The translations under genes were made by a program, and so were the position numbers. From assembly GCF_000429905.1 (NCBI RefSeq), contig NZ_AUCT01000002.1, positions 419,047 to 483,046 of the forward strand: a DNA stretch of 64,000 nucleotides. Direction: 5' to 3'. Numbering within the stretch: position 1 is the stretch's first letter; each line of letters starts with the position of its first letter. Below, piece after piece: positions 40,795-50,503 of this stretch. Under the pieces are notes generated by a model, which saw only the letters and a program-made list of their open reading frames with translations, had not been told where the DNA came from and did no database searches. Source of the DNA: Desulfatibacillum aliphaticivorans DSM 15576. GTDB lineage: Bacteria; Desulfobacterota; Desulfobacteria; Desulfobacterales; Desulfatibacillaceae.

Positions 40795-42198
40795 CTACTT
40801 CACGCCCAGCGCTTGGATGAAGCAATCCAGATCATTATCCTTGGAGGCATATTCCTGAATCAACTCTTCAATAGCCTCATACGGACTCGAAGAGACGGCG
40901 GGAAACACCAGGGTGGATACGGCGTCCCGCTTGCGGCTGGTCAGGGGGCCGCCTTCGTAGGCGAAACTGTTTCCATCGGCGTCCCGGGTTATTCCCACGC
41001 ACACGATGTCCTGGTCGGACTCTATAAAGGCTATGCCGGCGAATCCGCTAGGCAACTCTTCAATGGAGCTGAGATCGACGACCGTGCTGCCTCCTGCCGG
41101 AATGGTTTCCCCCCAAAACACCGCCACGGATCCATCCTGCTTACGAATTGTTATATCGACATCTGCCTCCGAACCGCCTGAATTTCTGATGGAAATCAGC
41201 GTAGTTTCCCCCATGAATGCGTTAAAAACCCCTGGAAAACACACCAGCTTGGAAGCATCCGATTCCGGGACGCCCTGAAAAGCAAAAGCGTCGTCGCCGT
41301 CGTTATTGGTGCTTTTTATCGTAACGGCGATGGGTTGATCGCTGCTGGTGACTACGGCCTGAGCGGCGCCTTGCGGCGATGAGTAGGACGAGGTTACAAA
41401 ACCCTGGTTACCGCAAAGGCCGTAATTGCTTGTCCCTAACGACGTCCCGTCCTCTCCGTAATAGTTTACCGTTACGCCGGTCGAATCCGAACCCAAATTC
41501 TGAACGTAAATATTGGAGGTGAATCCGTTTGTATCGTGGGGAATGGTCGGAATGGCGACTTCCTGAGCCTCCGTGGCGAAACCGCCTACCGCCGCGTTCC
41601 CTTCCCCGGAGAACTGATTGGTCACGGCGATGGGTTGGCCCCCGCCGTCCATGACGGCGGATCCGAAAAAGTCTTCCGGAGCATGCAGTTGCAAGGTCTC
41701 GTAAGGCCCCAGAGAAGCCGTATAGGAAATACTGTCAATCCCGGAAATAGGAATGAAATTCACCTGTAAATCAGCGGTGGGCGACATGGTGTTTGTCACT
41801 CTGAGCGTATTGGTGTCGCTGTCCGCGTAGGTCATGACCGGGGTCACGCCCACAACGCCTGTTGAAGACGGGGCAATTCCGCGATAGGCTTCTCCGGTAA
41901 AAGGGTCGATGTATGTTGCGAAAAAGCCGGGGGGAACGTCAAGAAAAGCGCTGGAAGCCCCGTCAGGCACATAAAGCGCCGTGCCCTGCCCCGGCAGCAA
42001 TTCATGCGTGCTTTCAATAGGTTGTGAATTCTGATCCAGATAAAACCTTGCATCAAAGAATGTTCCCGCCAGCCCCTTTGCGACGTCCGGTTCGTTGGCG
42101 TTGAAAACGTAGATGGTTCCGGCAAAGGCGGAACTGTTACATAGCAACAGCGCCGCAACGATAGCCAAAGCAAACCTTGGGATAAGCCTCACTCTCAT
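40795..42198 (-). CDS. secreted beta-rich protein with internal repeats
   Basis: 467 residues from the ATG at 42198, which has aaaaggag seven bases upstream. A signal peptide of about 27 residues (LAIVAALLLCNSSAFAG) shows export. The rest is rich in Gly, Ser and Thr with few lysines. At least three modules share a QPIAVT...GxxAxxxxG pattern (SGEGNAAVGGF, NNDGDDAFAFQGV, DADGNSFAYEGG). The family is not recognised; a surface or extracellular matrix protein is likely. A consensus promoter (42268-42295) and GTTTAAAC iterons lie upstream, so expression is probably regulated. Hairpins bracket the gene. Confidence 0.7.
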   Translation of the reverse strand: MRVRLIPRFALAIVAALLLCNSSAFAGTIYVFNANEPDVAKGLAGTFFDARFYLDQNSQPIESTHELLPGQGTALYVPDGASSAFLDVPPGFFATYIDPFTGEAYRGIAPSSTGVVGVTPVMTYADSDTNTLRVTNTMSPTADLQVNFIPISGIDSISYTASLGPYETLQLHAPEDFFGSAVMDGGGQPIAVTNQFSGEGNAAVGGFATEAQEVAIPTIPHDTNGFTSNIYVQNLGSDSTGVTVNYYGEDGTSLGTSNYGLCGNQGFVTSSYSSPQGAAQAVVTSSDQPIAVTIKSTNNDGDDAFAFQGVPESDASKLVCFPGVFNAFMGETTLISIRNSGGSEADVDITIRKQDGSVAVFWGETIPAGGSTVVDLSSIEELPSGFAGIAFIESDQDIVCVGITRDADGNSFAYEGGPLTSRKRDAVSTLVFPAVSSSPYEAIEELIQEYASKDNDLDCFIQALGVK

Positions 42199-42267
42199 GA
42201 GTTGCTCCTTTTGTTTTTGCTCAGGGTTATTAATGGCGTTCAATTTAAACCGGGATAAGTGCCTTAT

Positions 42268-42295
42268 ATTATACATAAATTTTTGACGTAATCAA
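42268..42295 (-). promoter_or_regulatory. sigma-70 promoter of the secreted-protein gene
   Basis: On the minus strand, TTGATT (complement at 42290-42295), 16 bases, TATAAT (complement at 42268-42273). It lies 70 bases before the start codon. Confidence 0.75.
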
Positions 42296-42296
42296 G

Positions 42297-42342
42297 GTTT
42301 AAACAGACAGGTTTAAACAGACTTAAACAATAAGTTTTAAAC
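42297..42342. repeat. GTTTAAAC iterons upstream of a promoter
   Basis: Two copies of the palindrome gtttaaac (42297-42304 and 42311-42318, 14 bases apart, each followed by agac), a partial cttaaacaa (42321-42329) and gttttaaac (42334-42342). They abut the -35 element of the secreted-protein promoter and look like an operator array. Confidence 0.65.
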
Positions 42343-42385
42343 AAGGCCGCATGATTGCTTTTTGCCGTCCCGTGTAACCCCAAAC

Positions 42386-42413
42386 GCCCCGGCGCGAAAA
42401 TGCGTCCCGGGGC
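42386..42413. terminator. hairpin resembling that at 40716
   Basis: Arms gccccgg and ccggggc enclose cgc/gcg and a gaaaat loop. It shares ggcgcnaaaatgcgtcc with 40716-40750. No convincing T-run, so a small repeat is also possible. Confidence 0.45.
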
Positions 42414-42664
42414 CTTTCCATGCTAAAAGCATAGTATGACGGACGTTTATGGGGTATTGGCCGGCGGACAGGTCGCTGTGCATAGCAAGGGGTTCACAGC
42501 ATAACAAAAATTACCTGTAATAAACTGGAATTTGAGCGGATGCTCCCAAGGCCAAGCGCAAAAAAACCTTTTCATGAAACCATGAACTATGAGACCATGT
42601 ACTTAAGAGGATGTGACCTGATTATTTGCAGCAAACCAAGCTCGCCTGTGCGGAGGTAAAACGA

Positions 42665-43114
42665 ATGTCTCATGGTTTGAATGTGATCATCCTGGACGAT
42701 GACCCGGACGTGTGTATGACTCTCAAAGAGATTGTGGAAAGTTTCTACACATGGGGGGATGTGTTCTCGTTTACGGACCCGGATGAAGCCACGGACTTTT
42801 GCCGGAGTGAGGAAGCAGGGGTCGCCATATTTATTTTGGATGTGTTTTTAGGGGACCGCATGGGATTTGTGTTCCTGGACGCCATTACGGACAAATTCCC
42901 GGCGGCCTATGAAGATACCATTGTCATTTCCGGCGAGGCCAGCAAGGAAGTGGTGGACGTATGCGTCGCCTCGGAAATCACCTATTTGCTGGAAAAGCCG
43001 GTTCGCCCCTACGCCCTCCAAATGGCTGTGAGAGCCATTGTGGCCAAGTACATCAAATTCGCGAAGAAAATCCTGGACGACCCGATTCTGGCGGCGGCCA
43101 TCGGCAAGATGTAG
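42665..43114 (+). CDS. single-domain response regulator (CheY-like receiver)
   Basis: 149 residues from the ATG after cggaggtaaaacga. A receiver domain has acidic pocket Asp11-Asp12-Asp13, phospho-acceptor Asp59 (FILDVFLGD), a serine in VISGEAS and the conserved lysine in LLEKPVRPY. About 25 extra residues follow (VAKYIKFAKKILDDPILAAA). No output domain is present. It converges on the PrkA-type operon, ending 18 bases before that operon's last stop. It may feed a phosphorelay or the PrkA kinases, but this is inference from position. Confidence 0.88.
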   Translation: MSHGLNVIILDDDPDVCMTLKEIVESFYTWGDVFSFTDPDEATDFCRSEEAGVAIFILDVFLGDRMGFVFLDAITDKFPAAYEDTIVISGEASKEVVDVCVASEITYLLEKPVRPYALQMAVRAIVAKYIKFAKKILDDPILAAAIGKM

Positions 43115-43131
43115 CCGGGCCGCCAACCGGA

Positions 43132-45504
43132 TTATGGAGTAATGGCGAAGGCCCCCAGGCCGTCGAATGGATTGATGGGCGGAGGCGCCGGCCTGGTTGG
43201 TTCGGCGAATAGCTTGGCCAGGTCCTTGTCGATGACGTACATGCATATCTCCCGGGCGCCCTGGTCCGTATACCCGTATTTTTTCTGCAGGTTGGCCATG
43301 AGAAAGCTGACTTCCTCCCGGATTCTCCGGTCGTAAGTCTTGAAGGCATCCGTACCGAAATCCTTGATGGCGTTTCGGAAATTTTCGTTTTCCTGGAACG
43401 GATCCATCACCTTTTCCTTCAGATTATGGACGTACCGCTCCATCAACTTGTTGTATACCGCCGTTTCCGTAATGAGCTTCTTTTCCAGGCCCATTTCCTG
43501 AGTCAGAGTCTTGGAAGCGTATTCCCTCTGGATTTCCTCCCGGAACATGAGTTGCGCCTGTCCTGGGACTCCCGCGCCCATGAAACGCTGCTCCATGGAG
43601 CTCAGATAGCTTTCGGTGATTTCCAGTTTCTCGCCGGTGTACACGCATTTTTCCTCTCTGCCGATTTCAAAATTAATGGCGAAGAGGTAATTCTGGATGT
43701 CGTTGGAAATCCTTTCTTCATTGTAATAGTACAGGGATTCTTTCACTTCCTGGAGAAGCATATAGTTGTAAGAGTCCACCAGGGATTCCATAAAGCCTTC
43801 CGGAATGATCACGTCCTGGCCTTTTTGATGTTTTCTGAAAAAGTTCACCAGCATGTCCATGTTGATGAGCTTGCCTTTTTTCGCCACCGCCGTATAAAAC
43901 TCGTTGAAAATCTTAATGGAGTCGCGCCCCGAAAAGCCGGCGCGGCCTTCGTTTTCCGACTCCGCCACCACCTTCCGGCGCCGCTTGGCGCTAAAAGCCT
44001 GCCTGTCCCGTTCCGAAAGCCAGGCGGGGATGACGCCGGTGTAGATGTCCATTTTCAGCAGCAGCAGGTTCCGGTCGCAGTATCTCCTGTACCTGTAGGG
44101 ATCGCCGATCCACTCCAAAAGGGGTTCGGAGCTGGTTTTCAGCCTGGTGGAGATGATGACCTTGGCGAAATTCTCCAAAACCCTGGGCAGAAAACGCCTT
44201 TCGATCTGGTCCCCAAAGTTGCTTTTGTAAATCTTCACTTCCGTGTTGTAATCCAGCACGTAGTTGATTTTGATATACGTGATGCGGTCGGAAAACGAAA
44301 GCGCCTGATCCACCTGATTGTGGTCCTCGGGATTCATGAGGGCCAGGAACAGGGAATGCACGTCTTCCTCCACGTCTTCCAGCTTGTGCACCCCCTCGCT
44401 GATGATGCCGTGAAGGGCGTTAAACCGATATTTGTTGGCGTCCTTAATATCCATGAGCGCGTATATGCCGTTGTTGGTCTTGGCGTACCGGGAATACACG
44501 TACCGGACCTGGTTGCTGCTCCTGAGCAGGCTGTCCAGCTGCTGCTGCAGCACGGGGTTGCTTAGCAGGTTGCTTTTGGGAATCATGTCCGCCGGGTTGA
44601 AAACGCTCACGCCTTCCCCAAGCCTTCGATTAAATTGATAAGGCCTGGCGTAAATCATTTTGAAAACCTTGGAAGGAGCCCCCAGCACGTCCAGCAGCGA
44701 CCGGAACAAAGACGCGCAGATGGTGCACGGCTTATCCCGGTATATCCATTGGTACTGCTTTTGATACAGGATTTTCTTTTTAAAAACCGGATCGTCGATC
44801 AACTCGTCTATCAACTCCCTGCGATAAGCCTTGGGAATTTGCATGATGGGATGATCGTGATTAGGGCAGTGCACCTGGAGGTAATTCTTGTTGCTTAACG
44901 CCGCCAGGTCCGCGCCTTTCATGGGAGTTACGCCCCGCACGCCCGGGGTTTCCACCAGGTTTTTCAACTGCTTTAAAATGGCGGCCGCTTCTATCTCTCC
45001 GGCGCCCAGTTCGTTTTTATCGATGCGCCAGATGGTTTCGTAGGAAACCCCCGCGGGAGTTTTGGTGTACTGCTCGAATTTCATGAGCAGATTGTTTAAA
45101 AAGGTGCTCTTTCCGCTGCCGTGGGGGCCTTCAAAAATGTAAATGCGATTTTGCGGAATGCCCCGCCGAAACGTGGTCACATGCTGTATAAAGCGGTTTG
45201 CAAACAAGCGATCCGCAAAAAATGGGTTGTCGCTGCCTTCTACAAACAGGCGGTGCGTATCGTAATACACAAAGTTGATGGTCTCGGGATCTCCCAGATA
45301 CTCATCGCTGCCGGGCCCCACGTAGGAATGAATCATATCGTGGAAGACCTGGAGAATGTTGCGAAACACCCGGTCCGGCTCGCTGGCGGCGATTTGAAGA
45401 AACTGCTCCAAGGGGATGGGAGCGCCGTGCTCCTTCTCCCGAATCTTGGCGCACAACCCGTCCAGGATGTCCTTGGATTTTTGCTCGTAGGGATTTTCGT
45501 TCAT
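43132..45504 (-). CDS. prkA: second PrkA-type AAA+/serine kinase of the operon
   Basis: 790 residues, longer than usual for PrkA (about 640-690). Walker A is GPHGSGKS at 126-133. A cysteine/histidine segment (VHCPNHDHPIMQIP, then CTICASLF) matches the possible metal site of Bacillus-type PrkA. The family's C-terminal kinase-like region follows, with LKEKVMDPFQENENFR and ending FDGLGAFAITP. It is a paralogue of the first gene of the operon (48437), not a duplicate; identity looks low. The start overlaps the SpoVR stop (ATGA), which implies translational coupling. The substrate is unknown; Bacillus PrkA acts in sporulation and YeaG in starvation. Confidence 0.85.
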   Translation of the reverse strand: MNENPYEQKSKDILDGLCAKIREKEHGAPIPLEQFLQIAASEPDRVFRNILQVFHDMIHSYVGPGSDEYLGDPETINFVYYDTHRLFVEGSDNPFFADRLFANRFIQHVTTFRRGIPQNRIYIFEGPHGSGKSTFLNNLLMKFEQYTKTPAGVSYETIWRIDKNELGAGEIEAAAILKQLKNLVETPGVRGVTPMKGADLAALSNKNYLQVHCPNHDHPIMQIPKAYRRELIDELIDDPVFKKKILYQKQYQWIYRDKPCTICASLFRSLLDVLGAPSKVFKMIYARPYQFNRRLGEGVSVFNPADMIPKSNLLSNPVLQQQLDSLLRSSNQVRYVYSRYAKTNNGIYALMDIKDANKYRFNALHGIISEGVHKLEDVEEDVHSLFLALMNPEDHNQVDQALSFSDRITYIKINYVLDYNTEVKIYKSNFGDQIERRFLPRVLENFAKVIISTRLKTSSEPLLEWIGDPYRYRRYCDRNLLLLKMDIYTGVIPAWLSERDRQAFSAKRRRKVVAESENEGRAGFSGRDSIKIFNEFYTAVAKKGKLINMDMLVNFFRKHQKGQDVIIPEGFMESLVDSYNYMLLQEVKESLYYYNEERISNDIQNYLFAINFEIGREEKCVYTGEKLEITESYLSSMEQRFMGAGVPGQAQLMFREEIQREYASKTLTQEMGLEKKLITETAVYNKLMERYVHNLKEKVMDPFQENENFRNAIKDFGTDAFKTYDRRIREEVSFLMANLQKKYGYTDQGAREICMYVIDKDLAKLFAEPTRPAPPPINPFDGLGAFAITP

Positions 45505-47153
45505 AACACAACCTTTGAGAGCTTTCTGTCTTCCATAGTATAAACCACGCGCCGGTAACTGGGCTCCCGCGAGGATCCGGGGAACGGATCCGTGGCGAAA
45601 GCCGCATAAAAGGCCGCCAAGCCGGTTGGTTCAGGCGCAGGCATGATCAACTCGGTGGTTTCCAGCTTGACCGGTCCTCCCCAGAGGAATTCTATGCCCA
45701 TCATGGTGTTTGCAATGAACTCCTTGACCAGGGGTTTGCCTTCAAAGCGATGGGACAAATACAAGTGCTCGTCGTTGGTCTCCTCCTCCACAATGTCGAT
45801 GCTGGGAGGATGGTACAGGGAGTCCAAAAGCATTTGCTTATAGTCCTCGGCCTTGCGGCTTTTGATATAGTACTCCCACACCTTCTTGCGAGGGTTCAGC
45901 CTGCGGCCCGCCACAAAAAGTTTGTGTTTATCCACAAATTCCTGGTCCACAAAGGTATTGATAAAGGTGAAATCCGAAAAATTCTCCCGCACCTTAAAGA
46001 CCCAGTCACCGCCCGAAACATCCTCCCTGGAGAATTTCTTTCGCAGGTTCGCGTCCAGCAGTTTTTGAAAGTCGTAGGATATCTTGCCGCCCCGCCCCAA
46101 CTCCTCCACGTGCTCAAACAAACGCATGCCGATTGCGTAGGGGTTCAGGCCCACAAAAGGCAAGGCCGTCACAAAGGCGTTCACCCTGGCGAAACCCACT
46201 TCGTTCCCGCTGATTCTGTCGTCCTGCAAAAAGAGCTTTTCGTGCCAATAGCTGGACCAGCCTTCGTTAATGGTCTTGGTGCGGATTTGCGGGGCGAAAA
46301 ACAAAGACGTCTTCCGGACGATTTCCACCACGGGCTTCATCCAGCGGTTTTGATCCTTGGTCAGGAAAGGCGAGTTTTCCAGGATATAGGACATCAAGTC
46401 CTTTGGGCGGGAGTGGCGCCTGTCCTTGAATTTACTGTACAGGGCCTCGAATTCCGGGTAGCTTGCAGCCACTTCCGCAAAAAACACCGGATCCGGGGCG
46501 TCGGGAAAATCCCTGCAAGCCTGGTTGTAGCGTTCAATCTCCTTGAGATACTCCCCCGCCCGAACCTTTTTTTCCTTTTGCAAAAACACGTCAAAATAAT
46601 AATCCAGCCGGGAAAGGATCGGCGTTTCATGCCTGTTGAGGCTGGAAAGCTCGGAATACAGGCCGACCATATTGTCTATCCCCCGGGAGAACTCGATCAC
46701 ATAATCCACCCAGCGCCCTTTTTCGGACCGCAGCTTGGCGATGTAGCGTTTGTCCGACAAAGCCTGGCCCTCGAAATCCTCGTGCCAGGTATGGGCGAAC
46801 AAATGATTGTTCCTAAAAAAGTCTATATGGCCCAGAACATGGTAAAAAATCATGACATTGAGCCAGTCCGGGTTGTTGTCGTTATAAAAGGATATGGCCG
46901 GACGGGTGTTGATGACCGTTTCGTAGGGGTTGTTGGGGTAGAGCTCGTACCGGCTGCGCTCCTTGATGACCTCCACGTCCTGCACCCAATAGTCGTACAG
47001 GGTGGGGATCATGTTCTTAGGCCCCAGGTCCACAAGGTCCCGGTTGGTCACGATGTACTCCAGAGTGTCCCCGCCGAACTCCAGGCCCGCGTCCCGCGCC
47101 CGCTCCTTGCAGCCTTCCATGATTCGCTTTGTATGCTGATCGATGAGTTCCAT
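45501..47153 (-). CDS. spoVR: SpoVR/YcgB family protein
   Basis: 550 residues with the SpoVR pattern: an N-terminal segment with YELYPNNPYETVINTRPA and NVMIFYHVLGHIDFFRNN, and a middle NEGWSSYWHEKLF motif. Later come NPYAIGMRLFEHVEELGRGG and a C-terminal half with LYHPPSIDIVEEETNDEHLY. The family is needed for spore cortex in Bacillus and occurs widely in non-sporulating proteobacteria with PrkA and DUF444. The start shares one base with the DUF444 stop (TAATG). This organism type is not known to sporulate, so a stress role is more likely. Confidence 0.92.
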   Translation of the reverse strand: MELIDQHTKRIMEGCKERARDAGLEFGGDTLEYIVTNRDLVDLGPKNMIPTLYDYWVQDVEVIKERSRYELYPNNPYETVINTRPAISFYNDNNPDWLNVMIFYHVLGHIDFFRNNHLFAHTWHEDFEGQALSDKRYIAKLRSEKGRWVDYVIEFSRGIDNMVGLYSELSSLNRHETPILSRLDYYFDVFLQKEKKVRAGEYLKEIERYNQACRDFPDAPDPVFFAEVAASYPEFEALYSKFKDRRHSRPKDLMSYILENSPFLTKDQNRWMKPVVEIVRKTSLFFAPQIRTKTINEGWSSYWHEKLFLQDDRISGNEVGFARVNAFVTALPFVGLNPYAIGMRLFEHVEELGRGGKISYDFQKLLDANLRKKFSREDVSGGDWVFKVRENFSDFTFINTFVDQEFVDKHKLFVAGRRLNPRKKVWEYYIKSRKAEDYKQMLLDSLYHPPSIDIVEEETNDEHLYLSHRFEGKPLVKEFIANTMMGIEFLWGGPVKLETTELIMPAPEPTGLAAFYAAFATDPFPGSSREPSYRRVVYTMEDRKLSKVVL

Positions 47154-48412
47154 TACGCCATGAGCCTCCGAATGCCTTCGATCAGGCGGTCTTCATCCGC
47201 GTTTTCCGAAAATGAGTCCAGGCTGAGCCGGGCGTTTTGGTCATGAAGCAGACCGGAGTTGCGGATGTAACGCTCCACCACGGTCTTGCTTTGGCCGCCG
47301 GAATAGCGTTCGGCGATGGATACGCCCACCCGGCTGGAGTAGAGCAGCATTTTTTTGAGTTCGGGCAGGGTCTCCCGTCCGTCGGAATCCCAGTCGTCGC
47401 CGTCGGTGCCGTGAAATACGTAGATGTTGTAATCCCGCTCCAGACTTTCCTTTTCCACGATTTCATTCACCAACTGGTACGCGGACTTAACCCGGGTTCC
47501 GCCGGCCACGGTGGAGCTGTAATAGGTGTGGAAGTCGTCCACTTCCTTGGCCTCCGTGTCGTGGAGGATGAACCGGGTTTCCACCTGCCTGTCGTATTGG
47601 TACAATAGCCAGCTGTAAATGAGCACGTGCTGCGAAACCACGGCCTCTGTGGGCTTGCCGCTCATGGAGCCGGAGTAGTCCCGCACGAAAAAAACCATGG
47701 CCTGGGACTCGAAATCCTTTTCCCGGGAGACGATCCGGAAAATCCGGTCTTTGGGCCCCATGATGAGCTCAGTGGCGTCGATTTCCCCGTCCGCATCGAT
47801 CCTGCCCAGGGCGATGTTGGTTTTGACGATCTGCCGGAAGGTGGCTTTCTTGTCCAACACCTGCCCGGATCCCACATGCCTGTCCGTCAGGTCATAGGTG
47901 TATTTGGTGAGGGAGCGCTTCTTCCCCTTGTCCTTCAGGTTGGGAAGCTGGAATTTTTCCGTAAGAATCCGGCCCAGATCATAGGCTGAGGATTCGATCT
48001 CGTGTCCGCCGCTGTCTCCCTCTCCCGAAGCGCCCTGCCCGGACCCGGAGGTCTGGTGCACGGGCTGCTCGCCGATCACCTCGCCTTCCTGGCCTTCGCC
48101 CGAACCGCCGGTGCTCTGCTCTTCCTGCTCGTCCTGGGGGCGTGTGTCGTGCATGAATTTTTCTTCCACCGTGGTGGGAACCAAAATCACCTTGTCCTTG
48201 CCGCCCCGGGCCGGCTTCATAAACCTGCCAATGCGGATTTTGCGGGGAAAGCCGTCCTTTTCCCGCTGTGCGTCCCGCTCCAGCAGCTCATCCACCGAGC
48301 TCAGGGTGTGCACGTAGGTGACGCCGGGGCCGGGCCCTTTGGACGGGCCTCCGGGAGGCGCGGCCATGTCTGAGCCCAAGCTCAATTTTTTATTATCAGG
48401 GTCCTTTGCCAC
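47153..48412 (-). CDS. yeaH: DUF444/YeaH protein (VWA-like)
   Basis: 419 residues. The N-terminus is a linker rich in Gly, Ser and Glu (GGSGEGQEGEVIGEQPVHQT). The C-terminal half is a von Willebrand A-like domain with a MIDAS-type motif in VRDYSGSMSG, then YYSSTVAGGTRVKSAYQLV and VFHGTDGDDWDSDG. E. coli YeaH accompanies the YeaG kinase, with which it is co-expressed. It is 24 bases after the first PrkA gene and overlaps SpoVR by one base. It may be a substrate or scaffold of the PrkA kinases. Confidence 0.9.
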   Translation of the reverse strand: MAKDPDNKKLSLGSDMAAPPGGPSKGPGPGVTYVHTLSSVDELLERDAQREKDGFPRKIRIGRFMKPARGGKDKVILVPTTVEEKFMHDTRPQDEQEEQSTGGSGEGQEGEVIGEQPVHQTSGSGQGASGEGDSGGHEIESSAYDLGRILTEKFQLPNLKDKGKKRSLTKYTYDLTDRHVGSGQVLDKKATFRQIVKTNIALGRIDADGEIDATELIMGPKDRIFRIVSREKDFESQAMVFFVRDYSGSMSGKPTEAVVSQHVLIYSWLLYQYDRQVETRFILHDTEAKEVDDFHTYYSSTVAGGTRVKSAYQLVNEIVEKESLERDYNIYVFHGTDGDDWDSDGRETLPELKKMLLYSSRVGVSIAERYSGGQSKTVVERYIRNSGLLHDQNARLSLDSFSENADEDRLIEGIRRLMA

Positions 48413-48436
48413 GTCCTTGTCCTCGCATGGGCCTGC

Positions 48437-50503
48437 TTAGGTTTCGTCGCTTTGGGTGCAGAAATATTCTATGGTTTTGTGGGCGCACGTCCTGCAATAG
48501 CCCAATTTGTTCAGCATGGTGTCGATCATGCGATCGTAGAGCTTCTGGTTTTCCTCGTTGGTCCGGTTGGCCAGGGCGCCGATGAGGCTCCCGGTCCCGG
48601 CGATATCGGATTTCAGCCGGACGTCCGTCACAGCCTTGACAAGTTCTATGTTGTCCATGAAGTCGTATTCCTTGTTCAGGGACATTTTCTGGCCGTAAAT
48701 CTTTCGGATGGAGGTGCGGAAGCTCTCCCGCTGCTCCCGGGTTTTCAGGCCCAGGCGCTCTTCCACGCTCTGGACGTAGCGTTCGTCGATTTTCAAAGCC
48801 TTCAACTCGCCGCTCTGGGGATCCTTGTACTTCCACATCTGGTCCGGCCCCAGATTTTCGGCGTCAATGCCGATGATCATGTTCACGTAGTTCATGACGT
48901 CCTTGCGGATGGCCTGGGGCTCGTCCATGTAGGCGTTGAACATTTCCGTCATGACCCGCTCGCGATACAAGCCCCGGGCTGTCTTGATGTCCGAGAAATA
49001 CTTGGCCCGGTCGTTGGCTTCGGTCACGTAGTCCAGCACCACCCTTTCCAGGGCCTTAAACACGTCCTCGGCGAACATGCAGCGGCCTTCGTTGGTCTCG
49101 GAGGTCTCCATCTGCGCCTGCAAGGCGCGGCCCAGGGCGCGCTGGCCCAGCCCCCTCTGGCCGAACCGGCGGGTGATGTCCGGTTCGTGATTCAGGGAGT
49201 CCTTGACCTCAGCCAGGGTCTTGATGCTCTTTTCTCCGGCGATCTCTCCGGCGGCCAGCTTCATCATTTCGATGCTGGTCAGCTTTTCGTTTTTCGGCAG
49301 GCGCGTCAAAACAACGGCGACGGAAGCCGCATAGTTCATATTGGGGTCCTGATGCAGCTCTTCACTGGTGATGGTCGTTTTGGACTCGTTGCCGATGGCG
49401 TAATCCGTCAACTGGCTTTGCAGCCTGTAGTCCGTGTTATGGGCCACGTAGCAGATGCGGCAGCGGTCCACGATTGGCGCTTCTTCCTTTTCCGCCAAAA
49501 AACGGTTGAACTCGGCGTTGTTGCTGGTGGCTATGATCAGGGTGTCAATGGGCCAACGAAAACCGTCAATTTCTATGTTACGATTCTGGATCACGCCCAG
49601 ATAGATCTGGACCAGGTCCTTTTTGTTTTTGAAAATTTCGTCGGAAAAATGAATGCCTCCGCCGGCCACGCGGGACAAGGCCCCCCTGCGCAAGTCAAAG
49701 CGATATGGGTTGTTGGGGTCCGAGATATGAAGCAGGCGGCTGATGGACTCCTCGCCCAGCAGGTCCACGGCGGAAGAGGTGATTTTATCCTTGGCTGAAT
49801 ATTTGCCGGTAATGGTGCCCAGGCTTTCGCTCAAAGGCACGGGCGCCACCTGAAAAAAGGAAAGCATTTTATCGATGTCGCCGTCCGTGTGCATCCGAAT
49901 ATCGTTGAGCATAAAATCGCTGCAAGCGCCCAAAGGCCGGTAATTCTCGTACAACTTATCGATATCCTTGGCTTTCATCTTTCCGCGTTTGGCCAGGATT
50001 TCCTTGCTTTGCTCCTGGGTTTCGCCCAGGTTCATCCACAAGACCATGGGGTCTTCAAAGGTCTGGGACTGGAAGGTGTTCAGCTTGCCGTAAGTCCCCA
50101 AACGATCCATGCCCGTAAAGTTAAAGGTGAAGCGCCTGTTGCCGGGCTGAGCCAAAAATTGGCGGTATCGGGCGCACAAGTAGTCCACGAAAAAGGTTTT
50201 GCCGTTGCCCGGCTCGCCCACGAGGACAAAGGCCATTTCGCGGGAAGACCCGCCTTCCGCAGCGTCTTTCACACAGGACACAAAGCTGTTGATTTCTTCA
50301 AACATGCCTACGACATGTCTTGGACCCTGCCGAAACAGTTTGAAATCATAGGTATTCCTGCCATGAACAACGACCTTTTCAATCGCTGACTCATCTTCCA
50401 GGATCATCCTGGCCACAGCCTGAAAAGCGTTTTCAAAGCGCAGTTTGCCGGTTTTCACCAGCTTGAGGTGTTCGTCCAGGGAGTTGTTCCGGTTGCCGTT
50501 CAT
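48437..50503 (-). CDS. prkA: PrkA family serine protein kinase (first gene of operon)
   Basis: 688 residues of PrkA type. An AAA+ domain (about 70-380) has Walker A GEPGNGKT (96-103), a strand before IIATSNNAEFNRFLAEK and a RCRICYVAHNTDYRLQ segment. The C-terminal kinase-like region spans the rest and ends in a CRTCAHKTIEYFC cysteine cluster. In E. coli, the homologue YeaG works with YeaH in sustained nitrogen starvation. The strong -24/-12 site at 50685 upstream fits this. The leader of about 170 bases contains two hairpins. A gcgacc-spaced aggcg box precedes the ATG. Confidence 0.9.
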   Translation of the reverse strand: MNGNRNNSLDEHLKLVKTGKLRFENAFQAVARMILEDESAIEKVVVHGRNTYDFKLFRQGPRHVVGMFEEINSFVSCVKDAAEGGSSREMAFVLVGEPGNGKTFFVDYLCARYRQFLAQPGNRRFTFNFTGMDRLGTYGKLNTFQSQTFEDPMVLWMNLGETQEQSKEILAKRGKMKAKDIDKLYENYRPLGACSDFMLNDIRMHTDGDIDKMLSFFQVAPVPLSESLGTITGKYSAKDKITSSAVDLLGEESISRLLHISDPNNPYRFDLRRGALSRVAGGGIHFSDEIFKNKKDLVQIYLGVIQNRNIEIDGFRWPIDTLIIATSNNAEFNRFLAEKEEAPIVDRCRICYVAHNTDYRLQSQLTDYAIGNESKTTITSEELHQDPNMNYAASVAVVLTRLPKNEKLTSIEMMKLAAGEIAGEKSIKTLAEVKDSLNHEPDITRRFGQRGLGQRALGRALQAQMETSETNEGRCMFAEDVFKALERVVLDYVTEANDRAKYFSDIKTARGLYRERVMTEMFNAYMDEPQAIRKDVMNYVNMIIGIDAENLGPDQMWKYKDPQSGELKALKIDERYVQSVEERLGLKTREQRESFRTSIRKIYGQKMSLNKEYDFMDNIELVKAVTDVRLKSDIAGTGSLIGALANRTNEENQKLYDRMIDTMLNKLGYCRTCAHKTIEYFCTQSDET

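Noticed and set aside
42297..42342. Plasmid-type replication origin iterons
   Set aside because: The repeats are few and short and sit directly upstream of a promoter. No Rep gene or DnaA boxes were seen.
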